This document shows positions 16,730 to 25,459 of a stretch of 64,000 bases of DNA, one piece after another. The position numbers and the translations under genes are program-made. Below the pieces are notes generated by a model. That model saw only the letters and a list, made by a program, of their open reading frames with translations, was not told the DNA's origin and searched no databases. The stretch lies in assembly GCA_963773945.1 (NCBI GenBank), contig CAVZDD010000005.1, positions 186,001 through 250,000 on the forward strand. Direction: 5' to 3'. Origin of the DNA: JAKIWV01 sp963773945 (GTDB lineage Archaea; Thermoplasmatota; Thermoplasmata; Lutacidiplasmatales; UBA184). Position 1 is the stretch's first letter. The number at the start of each line of letters is the position of its first letter.

Positions 16730-18290
16730 GTTCCTTGAGTTCCTGATTTCAGGTCCTCCAGGATCATGTGGGCGGCGTTGTGGCCGGGCGCCCCCAACAC
16801 GCCTCCGCCCGGATGCGCGGCCGAGCCGGCAAGGTAGAGCCCCGCGACGGGCGTCCGGTACTTAGACCAGCCGTGAACGGGACGGAACGTGAAGATCTGA
16901 TCGGGGGTAATGTCGCCCTGGAAGATGTTCCCCCCGGTCATTCCGAGCGTTGACTCGATGTCGGTCGGCGACACCACCTGCCATTTCCGGACGAGCTTCC
17001 GGATATTGGGCGCGTACTCCTGGATCGTGTCCAGAACTGTCTCGGCCACTCTCGGTTTGGCGGCCTCCCAGGTGGAGCCCTCCAACGTAGTGGGAGCGTA
17101 CTGGACGAAACAGCTCATCGTGTGTTTTCCCGGTGGGGCCACCGAGTCGTCGAGCGCGCTCTGGAAAACGATGTCCATGAAGGGGCGGGAGGAGAAGCGT
17201 CCGTGCCAGGCATCATCGAAGGCGGCCCGGGCATAGTCCATGTTCGGAATGATGTCGATGAATCCCCGGTGATGGGGGCCCGGAGCTCCAGGCGCCGCAG
17301 TAAAGTCCGGAAGCCCATCGAGCGCGGCGTTGAACTTCAACGCCGACCCTCGGCTTCGAATGGATTCGACTTGGTGGCGGAACTCCGGGGGAGAGCGTCC
17401 GGGGGGAGCAGCTTCAGGAACGTGTGACGGGCATCCAGCGTGGATGCGATGGTCTGGGCCGCTACCTGGCTTCCGTCGCCGAGTTCCACTCCGACCGCGC
17501 GACCGTCCCGGACGACGATCCGTTGGACCTTCGCGTCGGTGCGGACCGTCGCGCCGAAGTGTTCAGCCGACCGGCGGAGGGCCTGGGTGATTCCTCCCAT
17601 GCCGCCCCGGGCGAGCCCCCACGATTTGGGGTGACCCTCGATGTTCCCGAGCTTGTGATGGGCGAGTACGTAGGCAGTTCCTGGCGCATCGGGCGGGAGG
17701 AACGTGCCGATGATCGCGCTCGTGCACAGGGCTCCTTTCAGCTCCTCCGATTCGAACCACTCGTCGAGCAGATCCGCCGCGCTCCGGAGGAAGAGGTCCC
17801 GCACGAGGCCCTCCACCCGGTCGTCCGGCACAATCTTCAGCAGCTCCGGGAGCGGCAACGGTGGAGAGAGGAGTAACGGGTCGAGCAGCTCGATGACCTC
17901 GGTCCAGAATTGGGAGTACTTCAGGTAGGCCTTCGCATCGTGAGCGGAGAAACGGGCGATCTCCTTCGCCGAGCGTTCGTCGTCGTTCCAGAGCGTGAGC
18001 GAGCGACCCCCCGGCAACGGCACGAACATCTCGGGGTCGAGGAGATACGTCTGGTAGCCGAACCGCGGCAGCTCCAGGTCGTCCACGATCTTGGGACGCA
18101 GGAGGCCGGCGGCATACGAGAATGTGCTCAGTTTGAAGCCGGGCCAGGTCTCCTCGGTGACGGCGGCGCCGCCGACCACGGGTCGCTGTTCGAGGACCAG
18201 GGTTCGTGCACCGGCTTGGGCAAGGTAGGCGGCCGCGACCAGGCCATTATGCCCGCCCCCGACGACTATCACATCGTATCCGCCCGGCAT
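16726..18290 (-). CDS. phytoene-dehydrogenase-like FAD oxidoreductase, interrupted by a frameshift
   Basis: The N-terminal part starts at the ATG at 18290 with a dinucleotide-binding motif (MPGGYDVIVVGGGHNGLVAAAYLAQAGA) and GGAAVTEE. The C-terminal part ends with the FAD-binding WSKYRTPVAGLYLAGSAAHPGGGVLGAPGHNAA. The two halves are in different frames. Adding one G to the G5 run at 17387-17391 joins them smoothly as LPPEFRHQVESIRSRGSALKFNAALDGLPDF. The full protein would be about 521 residues, normal for this COG1233-type family of carotenoid and other flavin desaturases/isomerases. The substrate is unknown, and no carotenoid genes are nearby. The frame continues upstream to 18497 but without family similarity. 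Confidence 0.85.
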
Positions 18291-18364
18291 CGGTTCCCGT
18301 CCGTCGGACCGCCTCGAGGGAAAAAGGATTCCTCCTCGGCCGGCGGGCTGCCGGCCCCGTCCGG

Positions 18365-19165
18365 TTACGCCGGTCCCGGCAGAGGGGGCAGGGACCCAAA
18401 AAAGGCGGCCATGGGAGGAACCTCCTCCCAGCGATCCACCTTCAGCACCCGGCGCATCCAGGGGGCTTTCGCCCTTCGGAGGCGCTCCGGTTTCCACCGA
18501 TTAAGTCCGGTGAAGAGCAGGGGCCGAATGCCGGCTGCGATCGCTCCTTGGAAATCGGCCGGGGAGTCGCCGATGTGCACCGTGCTGCCGGGCGGTGTGC
18601 TAAGATCGGCCAAAGCGCGCTGGAACGGTTCCCGCCGCGGCTTGGCGCGGCCCACGTCGGTCGAGAGGACGATGGTATCGAATCGTCGGTCGAGATGATG
18701 TTGCGCGAGCACCGCGCGAACGGCGTCGGGTGGTTCGTGCGTGGCGTTCGACACGATCGCGAGACGCAGGCCGCGGCGCCGGAGAAGGCGGAGCGCTCGG
18801 TCAGCCCCCGGTGCGATACGCACCCGATCCAGGGGCACGCTTTCCGTGAAGCGCCCGGCAAGCTCGGCTGCGTCGAGTGTAAACCCGGTCCGCTGGCTCC
18901 ACCGTTCGACCCGTTCGGTCCAGGATGGACTCCAGCCGCTCAGCTCGTCGACTTCCGCCGATCGTTCGATCTGGGTGGCCCAGGTCTCCGCCCGTCGGGA
19001 GGAACACCCGGCCGCCCTCAACCCGTCGACCCAGACGGCGAGGCGGGCTGTCTCGATGGCGGCTCGGGCGGAAGGACTCGGAAAGATCAGCGTGTACCAT
19101 AGGTCGACGGTGAGTGCCTCGAGGGCGGGATGCCCCTGGCCCGGTTCCCCCGCCATCGCCTTCAT
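18365..19165 (-). CDS. HAD-superfamily hydrolase
   Basis: From the ATG at 19165 the protein has 266 residues. Motif I is TVDLWYTL, with the nucleophilic Asp but an aromatic residue in place of the second Asp, as in haloacid-dehalogenase-type members. Motif II is IVSNATHEPP, motif III RAKPRREPF, and motif IV HIGDSPADFQGA. A helical cap (residues 25-115) lies between motifs I and II. It is probably a phosphatase or dehalogenase-like enzyme with unknown substrate. A TATA-like element at 19206-19215 supports a start near 19165 over the longer open frame to 19270. Confidence 0.83.
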   Translation of the reverse strand: MKAMAGEPGQGHPALEALTVDLWYTLIFPSPSARAAIETARLAVWVDGLRAAGCSSRRAETWATQIERSAEVDELSGWSPSWTERVERWSQRTGFTLDAAELAGRFTESVPLDRVRIAPGADRALRLLRRRGLRLAIVSNATHEPPDAVRAVLAQHHLDRRFDTIVLSTDVGRAKPRREPFQRALADLSTPPGSTVHIGDSPADFQGAIAAGIRPLLFTGLNRWKPERLRRAKAPWMRRVLKVDRWEEVPPMAAFFGSLPPLPGPA

Positions 19166-19205
19166 CTTATCCGCACCAACCCCGGTGCTATCGCTCCAGC
19201 CTCCC

Positions 19206-19215
19206 AAATAAATAC
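19206..19215 (-). promoter_or_regulatory. TATA-like box for the HAD hydrolase gene
   Basis: On the minus strand this reads GTATTTATTT. It is one of the most A/T-rich stretches in the region and lies about 45 nt upstream of the ATG at 19165, leaving a short leader. Confidence 0.45.
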
Positions 19216-19263
19216 GTACGGGAAACACCGGTGGGGCGTGTCCCGGTACGCCAGCGCCCGGGA

Positions 19264-19587
19264 CTACCATTCGAGGGCCACACCCCGCCCCACGAGCCAG
19301 CCGAACGGCATTCGAGCAGTACCATTCGAATGCCCCCCCTCAGGTCGGGCAGTTCGGGATGGCGTGAATTCGGACGGGATGTACCAGGTGGGGGCCCCTG
19401 GTCCTGGGGGGGTGCGGAATCCATCGGGGAAGTGGTACTCCTGCGTGTAGTAGGCCCCCTCGGACCCGCACCGAGGACATCGATGACGCAGCCCGAAGAC
19501 GGAGAGGGTCCCGATGGGACCCGTAATGGCGATGCCGGTGGGAAATTCGAAGCGGCACCGATGGCACGTGACGAAGAGTGACGGCAT
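19264..19587 (-). CDS. small zinc-ribbon protein
   Basis: The 107-residue protein carries one Cys4 zinc ribbon: CHRC at residues 8-11 and CPRC at about 37-40, linked by FEFPTGIAITGPIGTLSVFGLRHR. The rest is Pro/Gly-rich and probably unstructured, ending in WLVGRGVALEW. I do not recognise the family; such proteins are often nucleic-acid binding. AGGAAGGA lies 8 nt before the ATG. It is upstream of the HAD gene on the same strand, but a promoter lies between them, so they need not be one operon. Confidence 0.65.
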   Translation of the reverse strand: MPSLFVTCHRCRFEFPTGIAITGPIGTLSVFGLRHRCPRCGSEGAYYTQEYHFPDGFRTPPGPGAPTWYIPSEFTPSRTARPEGGHSNGTARMPFGWLVGRGVALEW

Positions 19588-19747
19588 TGTGCGTTCCTTC
19601 CTCGGATCAGTTCGGGCCGGAGGTCTGATTTAGCGTTGTGTCCAATCCAGATTACCAGGCCGGGCCGAGGGTCAGGGAACCCGCTGCGCCATCGCCCGAG
19701 AAGCCCCTCGGACGAGCCGGGAGGAGGGTGGGAGTCTCCGGGTGGGC

Positions 19748-20377
19748 TCAGCTGGCGCGCCGGGCGCGGACCCCGACGACGGGAGTCGCTGTCGTAGGGG
19801 CCTCGGGAGCAGCCGCGACGGCAGCGGGTCGCATTCCTTGCAGGAGGCGGCCGTAGCGGGCCACTTCACGGCCCACGGTCTCGAGCCTTTCGCGGACCTC
19901 GGGGTCCGTCGGGTTTCCCGCTCGATCGAACGCGCGGAAGGCGAAGGGGACGACGGCCCGGTTCGGGACGACCCAGGCATGGAGCCCTTGCAGTTGCTGG
20001 CGCAGCGGCTCGAGGGGGTCTCCCCGGTCCGCAGAACCACCGGTGACGGAGACAAGGGCGGTCGCCTTGCCGGCGATCGCATCGTTCGGGATGGATTCGA
20101 GGATCGAGCGGAGAGGTCCGCTGATGCCACCGTGGAAGGTGGGAGTCGCCACGATCAGGGCGTCCGCGTTCGCGACGGCGGTCCCGACCCGGTCGACGAC
20201 CTCGTCCAGCGAGAGGTCGTGTACGGTGCCGGCGTGACCGTCGAGGTTGGAGACGTCCAGCACTTCGACCTTGGCGCCCGCCTTGCGGGCCGCCTTGAGG
20301 GCGACCTGGAGGGCGGTGCGCGCCCGGGAGTCTTCGCGTTCGCTGCCCGCGATTCCTAGTACGGTGAAGGTCGACAT
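19748..20377 (-). CDS. NADPH-dependent FMN reductase (SsuE/flavodoxin-like)
   Basis: The 209-residue flavodoxin-fold protein begins TVLGIAGSEREDSRARTALQVAL, the FMN phosphate-binding loop, and has ALIVATPTFHGGISGPLRSILESI and ALVSVTGGSADRGDPLEPL for the isoalloxazine ring. Such enzymes reduce FMN or quinones with NADPH. The C-terminal 35 residues are Ala/Pro-rich and look disordered. The ATG is 26 nt downstream of a TATA-like box at 20399-20407. The gene is divergent from a PadR-type regulator, which may control it. Confidence 0.87.
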   Translation of the reverse strand: MSTFTVLGIAGSEREDSRARTALQVALKAARKAGAKVEVLDVSNLDGHAGTVHDLSLDEVVDRVGTAVANADALIVATPTFHGGISGPLRSILESIPNDAIAGKATALVSVTGGSADRGDPLEPLRQQLQGLHAWVVPNRAVVPFAFRAFDRAGNPTDPEVRERLETVGREVARYGRLLQGMRPAAVAAAPEAPTTATPVVGVRARRAS

Positions 20378-20398
20378 GCTCCGATAATGCCCGCGGGA

Positions 20399-20407
20399 GT
20401 ATTTAGC
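20399..20407 (-). promoter_or_regulatory. TATA-like box for the FMN reductase gene
   Basis: On the minus strand this reads GCTAAATAC, about 26 nt from the ATG at 20377. It lies back to back with the TATA-like box of the divergent regulator, so both promoters share about 75 bp. Confidence 0.55.
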
Positions 20408-20424
20408 TGGGTTGTCGCAAACAG

Positions 20425-20433
20425 CTATATGTA
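20425..20433 (+). promoter_or_regulatory. TATA-like box for the PadR fusion gene
   Basis: CTATATGTA, with its centre 25 nt upstream of the GTG at 20454. Its position argues against the TTG at 20412 as start and for a leaderless transcript starting at 20454. Confidence 0.55.
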
Positions 20434-20453
20434 GAATTGAGCTTACCGCTGGC

Positions 20454-21350
20454 GTGCGAAAGGATGTCTTGGAGCGCGCCGTGCTCCGCGCGCTCCATGG
20501 GAAGGAGCTCCACGGCTACGCGATCCAGCGCGAGCTGACGTCCGCCGGTTTCAACGTCGAGGTCGGGAACCTGTACCGGGTGCTCCGCTCGATGGAGGCC
20601 CAGGCCCAGGTGCGGAGCCGCTGGTCCGAGAGCCATCGGGGCCCCAAGAAGCGGGTCTACGGGGTGGGGCCGGAAGGACGACGGCAGCGGGAGACGATGC
20701 TCCGGGAAGCGATCTTCACGATTCTGCAGGAGTACGCGGACTACCTCACCGCCCACGTCGCGCCGCAGACCGAGGACCTGGAGGGGACGATCGTCGTCGT
20801 CACTTCGCCGTTCTTCGACCCGGTCCGACAGACCGTGCTGCGACGGATCTCGAGCCGGCTCGTCCGCGGCCGGCTGTATCTCGTCAAGCCCCCCCAAGTC
20901 TCCTTCGAGTACGACCACCGAAAAGTGACGATCCTGGACGGGTCCCACGTCAACATCCCGATCCAGGATGGGACCGCGACCGGAGTCATCTTCAACGATA
21001 TCCCCTCGGGGCCCGAGATGGAACAAGCGCTCGACGAGGCGACCCGGGTACTCGCCCCCAAGGGCTGGCTCTCGATCGCCACCCTCTTCCCGACGCGTCC
21101 CTCCGAGGATCCGGCGCCCCTGTCCGTCTACCTGTTCCGCCTGATGGCGACCCTGTTCGGGAACATTCCCTCGGTCGACCCGGAAGAGCTCGAGCGCCGC
21201 CTTCGGGATCGATTCCGGGCGGTCCACCGCGTCACCCTGGCGGATGAGAGCGTGTTCAACGCGTGGGACCTCCGGGCCTTGCCTCCCACCGGCCGCTGGA
21301 AGCCGTCCCGGGGCACCTCCCGGATGGCGACCCCTCGACCAAAGAGATAA
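20454..21350 (+). CDS. PadR-type winged-helix regulator fused to a methyltransferase-like domain
   Basis: From the GTG at 20454 the protein has 298 residues. Residues 1-80 form a PadR winged helix (LERAVLRALHGKELHGYAIQREL, VGNLYRVLRSMEAQ, PKKRVYGVGPEGRR). After a linker helix, residues 110-260 resemble the second half of a class I methyltransferase: VTILDGSHVNIPIQDGTATGVIFNDI and EMEQALDEATRVLAPKGWLSIATLFP. The glycine-rich SAM loop is not visible, so the domain may be degenerate and act as a sensor. The gene is divergent from an FMN reductase and followed 27 bp later by a sugar nucleotidyltransferase. Confidence 0.75.
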   Translation: MRKDVLERAVLRALHGKELHGYAIQRELTSAGFNVEVGNLYRVLRSMEAQAQVRSRWSESHRGPKKRVYGVGPEGRRQRETMLREAIFTILQEYADYLTAHVAPQTEDLEGTIVVVTSPFFDPVRQTVLRRISSRLVRGRLYLVKPPQVSFEYDHRKVTILDGSHVNIPIQDGTATGVIFNDIPSGPEMEQALDEATRVLAPKGWLSIATLFPTRPSEDPAPLSVYLFRLMATLFGNIPSVDPEELERRLRDRFRAVHRVTLADESVFNAWDLRALPPTGRWKPSRGTSRMATPRPKR

Positions 21351-21377
21351 GTTCGGGCGACGGCCCCGGGCGACCGG

Positions 21378-22352
21378 ATGAAGGCCCTGGTGCTCATTGG
21401 CGGGTTCGGAACCCGCCTCCGCCCCCTGACCTATTCGGTCCCGAAGCAGCTCATTCCCATCGCCGGCAAGCCGATCCTGTACCACGTGCTCGACCTGCTC
21501 CCACCCACGATCGAGGAGGTTGTGCTCGCCACGGGATACAAGTCGGAGGAGATCGCGCGGTACGTCGCGGAGCATCCGCTCCGGTTCCCCGTTCGGACCG
21601 TCGCCGAGGCCGTGCCGTTGGACACGGGCGGCGGCATGCGTAACGCGGGGGGCGACATGTCCGATCCCTTCCTCCTGTTGAATTCCGACGTCATCGCCGG
21701 CTTCAACGTGGAAGGACTGCTCACCAGCCACACCGCACACGGCGGGATCGGGGCGATGACGCTGGTCGAAGTCGAGGACCCGACCCCCTACGGAGTCGCG
21801 GACCTCGACCCGGACGACCGGATCCGCCGGTTCGTGGAGAAGCCGACCCGCGAAGAGGCGCCCTCCCATTGGATCAACGCCGGGGTGGGCATCTGGAAGC
21901 GCGAGGCGCTGGCCCGGATCCCGGACCGCCCCACGGTCAATTGGGAACGGGAAGTGGTCCCGAACCTACTCGGCGACGGGGTGTACGCCTACCGAGCCTC
22001 CGGTTTCTGGGAGGACGCCGGCACACCCGAGCGATTGCTGCGCGCCCAACGGTACCTGTTCGAAGCCGGACGGGGCGGGCACAAGACCGTCCCCCGCGGG
22101 ACCACGGGCAAGGGGCCGGTGGCCGTGGACCCCTCGGCGAGCGTCGAAGGGGCCTCCTTCGGAGGCTCGGTGACGGTATCGGCCCACGTCATCGTCGGGG
22201 CCGGTGCGTATCTAGAGGATTCCGTGATTCTCGACCGGGCCACGGTCGAGCCCGGGGCGTCGGTGGTGCACTCGATCGTCGGCCCCCGGGCCCGCGTCCA
22301 CGCGGGGCACCGCGTGAACCACCAGGTGCTGGGCGAGGCCTCCGAGGCGTGA
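21378..22352 (+). CDS. sugar-phosphate nucleotidyltransferase with left-handed beta-helix tail
   Basis: The 324-residue enzyme makes NDP-sugars, most likely GDP-mannose or a dTDP/UDP-glucose equivalent. The N-terminal Rossmann-like domain has the signature GGFGTRLRPLTYSVPKQLIPIAGKPILYH, a PFLLLNSDVIAGF metal/nucleotide site, VEKP at about residue 160 and WINAGVGIWKREAL. After residue 235 come hexapeptide-like repeats (VDPSASVEGASFGGSVTVSAHVIVGAGAYLEDSVIL). The NDP-sugar could feed the glycosyltransferases at 38-44 kb, but this gene is not linked to them. AGATAAGT about 27 nt upstream may be its TATA-like box. Confidence 0.9.
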   Translation: MKALVLIGGFGTRLRPLTYSVPKQLIPIAGKPILYHVLDLLPPTIEEVVLATGYKSEEIARYVAEHPLRFPVRTVAEAVPLDTGGGMRNAGGDMSDPFLLLNSDVIAGFNVEGLLTSHTAHGGIGAMTLVEVEDPTPYGVADLDPDDRIRRFVEKPTREEAPSHWINAGVGIWKREALARIPDRPTVNWEREVVPNLLGDGVYAYRASGFWEDAGTPERLLRAQRYLFEAGRGGHKTVPRGTTGKGPVAVDPSASVEGASFGGSVTVSAHVIVGAGAYLEDSVILDRATVEPGASVVHSIVGPRARVHAGHRVNHQVLGEASEA

Positions 22353-22359
22353 GCCCGGC

Positions 22360-23403
22360 CTACCCGGTGTACGCCGGACCCGTCGCAATGACTTTGAGGG
22401 CCTTGTCCGGCTGGGCGGCTAATTGGAACGCTTCCGGCAACTTCTCGAGCGCAAACCGGTGGGTCACCAGGTCCCGGACTTCGAACCGTTTGGCGCCCAA
22501 GAGCGAGTGGACCTCCGCGATGTCCCGTTCCGTCGTCGCGTAGGTGGGGATGATCTTGAGGCCCCGGAGATAGAGTTGCTGGAGGTCCTCTTCCAGATGG
22601 CTGCCCGCCTCGGGGAGTCCGAACAGGTTCACGACCCCGCCCCGACGTACCAGGGAAAGGGCCACGGGGACGGCGGAGGTCGCAGTGGTAGCGACCACGG
22701 CCAAGTCCACGCCTCGTCCGCCCGTCGCAAGCTGAACCAGCTGGCGTACTTTCTCGACGTTTCGAGGGTCGACGGCCGCGTCAGTGCCCCTCCGACCGGC
22801 GGCGGTTCGGCGGAGTGGCGACGGGTCCGTCCCTCCGATCCAGCCGGCCCCCAGCGTCCGGGCCAGCCGAGCATACAGGATGCCGACCGGCCCGAGGCCG
22901 AGGATCATCACGGTCGTCCCAGGGGGGAAGCCGACTGTGCGCAAGGCAGTCAGCGCACATCCGGCCGGTTCGAGGAGGGCGCCGTCCTCCCAGCTGACGG
23001 AGGGGGCCAGCGGAAGCACGGCGCCGCGGCTCACGTTAACGGCCGGGACCCGGAACTGCTCTGCGAAGCCACCAGGATCCAGATTGGTCTTGGTGTAGGA
23101 GGGGCAGTAAGTGTAGGCCCCGCTGTAACAGGCCGGGCAGGCGTAGCATGGGACGTGGTGGTGGGCAAACACCCGCGCCCCGACCGCGAGGCCGTTGACC
23201 CCGTCCCCGACGGCCGCGACGGTTCCCACGGGCTCGTGTCCGATGACCTGGGTCGCCCGGTAGTTTCCCTTCACCTTCTCGAGGTCCGACCCGCAGATCC
23301 CGCAGGCCGCGAGGGAGACGATCACCTCGCCCGGCCCCGGTGTGGGGTCCGGGCGGTCCTCCACGGCGATGCGGCCGGGCGCCGCCAGGATGCCGGCCTT
23401 CAT
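22360..23403 (-). CDS. zinc-dependent alcohol/polyol dehydrogenase (MDR family)
   Basis: From the ATG at 23403 the protein is 347 residues. It has the catalytic zinc Cys (ACGICGSDLE), GHEPVGTVAAVG with His and Glu, a Cys4 structural zinc lobe (CYACPACYSGAYTYC) and an NAD-binding motif in VMILGLGPVGILYARLA. The cofactor loop and TDPSPLRR suggest NAD. The family covers threonine, sorbitol and sugar dehydrogenases; the substrate is unclear. The ATG overlaps the stop of the upstream aminotransferase gene (ATGA), so the two form an operon and may act on one amino alcohol or amino acid. Confidence 0.9.
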   Translation of the reverse strand: MKAGILAAPGRIAVEDRPDPTPGPGEVIVSLAACGICGSDLEKVKGNYRATQVIGHEPVGTVAAVGDGVNGLAVGARVFAHHHVPCYACPACYSGAYTYCPSYTKTNLDPGGFAEQFRVPAVNVSRGAVLPLAPSVSWEDGALLEPAGCALTALRTVGFPPGTTVMILGLGPVGILYARLARTLGAGWIGGTDPSPLRRTAAGRRGTDAAVDPRNVEKVRQLVQLATGGRGVDLAVVATTATSAVPVALSLVRRGGVVNLFGLPEAGSHLEEDLQQLYLRGLKIIPTYATTERDIAEVHSLLGAKRFEVRDLVTHRFALEKLPEAFQLAAQPDKALKVIATGPAYTG

Positions 23404-24797
23404 CGGGCCCGAAGGGCCGCCCCGATGGACGCGTCGAGGATCTCGACGCCCTCGTCGACCTCGTCGCGCTGGATGATCAGGGGCGGGATGTACCGGACCG
23501 TCGACTTGCCGCACGGAAGGAGGAGAAGGCCCCGCTGGTACGCTTCCACCAGGATGCGGTCCCGGAGCGCGACGGCCGGCGTTTTGGACTTGGGGTCCTC
23601 GACGAACTCGGTGGCGACCATGAGTCCCAACCCCCGGACGTCCCCGATGACCTCGTACTTCCGTTGCAGTTCCTGCAGCCGCTTGACCAGGTAGGCGCCC
23701 TGCGTCCGGGCGTTCTCGAGGAGATGCTCCTTCTCGATTACGTTCAGGACGGCTTGCGCGGCCGCCACCGAGACCAGGTTGCCCCCGAACGTGTTCGAGT
23801 GGGGGCCCTTGTAGGGGTAGTCGAGGTCCTTGCGGAAGATCACGGCGCCGATCGGCAGGCCCCCGCCGAGCGATTTCGCCGTGGTGACGATGTCGGGCAC
23901 GACGCCGTGGTGTTCGACGGCGAACATCTTTCCGGTCCGTCCGAAACCGGACTGCACCTCATCGTCGATGAACAGGATGTCGTGTTCGTCCAGGATCGAC
24001 TTGATCGTGGAATGCCAGCCCTTCGGGGGGACGATGTAGCCGCCCTCGCCCATGACGGGCTCGGCGATCATGGCCGCCACGTCGGTGGGGGGGACGGCGG
24101 TCTCGAAGTAGAGCTCCTTCAGGATCTTCGCGCAATAAAGGTCGCAACTCGGGTACGTGAGCTTGTACGGGCAACGGTAGCAGTACGGCGGCGGGATGTG
24201 CGTCGCGCCGCCCGTGTGGGCGTTGAACCGAGCCCGCTGCACCGGCTTGGAGGCCGTGAGCGCGAGGGATCCCATCGACCGGCCATGGAAGCCTCCGAGG
24301 AGACCGATCACGAGGGGACGTTGCTTCTGCCAGCGGGCCATCTTGATCGCCGCTTCGGCGCTCTCGGTGCCGCTGTTCGTGAAGAACACTTTCTTCGGGA
24401 ACTCGCCCGGCGTCAGTTTGGTCAGGCGCTCGGCGAGCTCGGTCTGCGAGGCGTAGTAGAAATCGGTCCCGGCGAAGTGCATGAGCCGGGCGGTCTGGTC
24501 CTGAACCGCGGCGACAACGTCGGGGTGGCAATGACCAACGTTGAGAACCCCCACTCCGGAGGTGAAATCGAGGAGGCGGTTCCCGTCCGCATCGGTGACC
24601 CAGACACCCTCGGCCTCGTACGCGGCGACCGGGGAGGTCTTGGTCGAGGTCATCAGGTACTTGTCGTCGGCCGCCACGATGGCTCGGGTCTTCGGGCCGG
24701 GAATGGGGGTGATGACCCGGACCCCCCGGGATTTGGTCCCCGAGGAGGCAGGGTTCGTCGGGGGCGCGGGCTTTCGCGGGGAAGAACCGGATGACAT
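23400..24797 (-). CDS. class III aminotransferase (ornithine/4-aminobutyrate type or amino-acid racemase)
   Basis: The 465-residue PLP enzyme has DFTSGVGVLNVGHCHPDVVAAV, NSGTESAEAAIKMAR for the PLP phosphate, IGLLGGFHGRSMGSLALTASK, the Asp of LFIDDEVQSGFGRTG and the PLP Lys in TTAKSLGGGLPIGA. An insert YCYRCPYKLTYPSCDLYC carries four Cys and is typical of the archaeal branch related to ornithine aminotransferase and broad-specificity amino-acid racemases of Thermococcales. GABA or ornithine transamination is therefore possible but not certain. The first 25 residues are low-complexity. It is the first gene of an operon with the alcohol dehydrogenase. Confidence 0.88.
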   Translation of the reverse strand: MSSGSSPRKPAPPTNPASSGTKSRGVRVITPIPGPKTRAIVAADDKYLMTSTKTSPVAAYEAEGVWVTDADGNRLLDFTSGVGVLNVGHCHPDVVAAVQDQTARLMHFAGTDFYYASQTELAERLTKLTPGEFPKKVFFTNSGTESAEAAIKMARWQKQRPLVIGLLGGFHGRSMGSLALTASKPVQRARFNAHTGGATHIPPPYCYRCPYKLTYPSCDLYCAKILKELYFETAVPPTDVAAMIAEPVMGEGGYIVPPKGWHSTIKSILDEHDILFIDDEVQSGFGRTGKMFAVEHHGVVPDIVTTAKSLGGGLPIGAVIFRKDLDYPYKGPHSNTFGGNLVSVAAAQAVLNVIEKEHLLENARTQGAYLVKRLQELQRKYEVIGDVRGLGLMVATEFVEDPKSKTPAVALRDRILVEAYQRGLLLLPCGKSTVRYIPPLIIQRDEVDEGVEILDASIGAALRAR

Positions 24798-24923
24798 AGG
24801 AACGCCTATCAGAAGTTACGAGGCCAGTCCATTAAAGGGCTTCGCGGGGTCCGCGTTGGGGAGGGATGAATCGGTCCCCAGGTCCGGCATCGTTTTCAAT
24901 CCGGTGACCCTCCCGCCCACGCC

Positions 24924-25427
24924 ATGCCCGAGTCGTGGCGTCATTCGAGCGCGTGGGTCCTCGTTGTCCTGGTGGCGGGGGTCTTCACGCTGGGCGTCGT
25001 CCTCCCGCTGGAGGTCGCGTCCTACGCGACCGGTCATCAGACGGTACACCCGGTGGAGTCGTTGGAAAGCTCGTTTCGAATCTCCTATCTTGGTCAGTGG
25101 AGCGGTTTCGGCGCCCACTGGTACAATTATTCCGTGAATCACGGGGCCGCGGGGCTCCTGTGGAACGATTTCTGGATGACCATGTACTTCAACGGAACGA
25201 CCAATTCGATCGCCGGCAGTGACGCGTACGCGGTCGTCAACAACAACACCGTGTGCGAGTACAAGTTCCTCACCGGAGCATGGGGACCGCGAGCGGCGAA
25301 CGCGTCCGTACTGGCGGGTGAGACCCTGAGCTTCAACTTGGCGGAGTTTAGCGGGGACGGTAACACGCTCTACGTCGCGGCGGTTCAGGGCGGATTCTAC
25401 GGCTCGCTCTCGCTGGTCATTCCGTGA
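24924..25427 (+). CDS. N-terminally anchored exported protein, unknown
   Basis: The 167-residue protein has one hydrophobic segment (residues 10-33, SAWVLVVLVAGVFTLGVVLPLEV) and then a predicted extracellular beta-rich domain with Asn- and Tyr-rich stretches (HWYNYSVNHG, FNGTTNSIAG, VVNNNTV) that contain several N-x-S/T sequons. It ends GSLSLVIP. The layout resembles the protein at 59759. No family is recognised. It converges with the permease gene and stands alone. Confidence 0.6.
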   Translation: MPESWRHSSAWVLVVLVAGVFTLGVVLPLEVASYATGHQTVHPVESLESSFRISYLGQWSGFGAHWYNYSVNHGAAGLLWNDFWMTMYFNGTTNSIAGSDAYAVVNNNTVCEYKFLTGAWGPRAANASVLAGETLSFNLAEFSGDGNTLYVAAVQGGFYGSLSLVIP

Positions 25428-25459
25428 CGGAAAGACCCCGAGGACGCGTACCAAGGGCC

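Noticed and set aside
20403..21869. A 488-codon open frame on the minus strand
   Set aside because: It is antisense to the PadR fusion and the nucleotidyltransferase genes, both of which have clear motifs.
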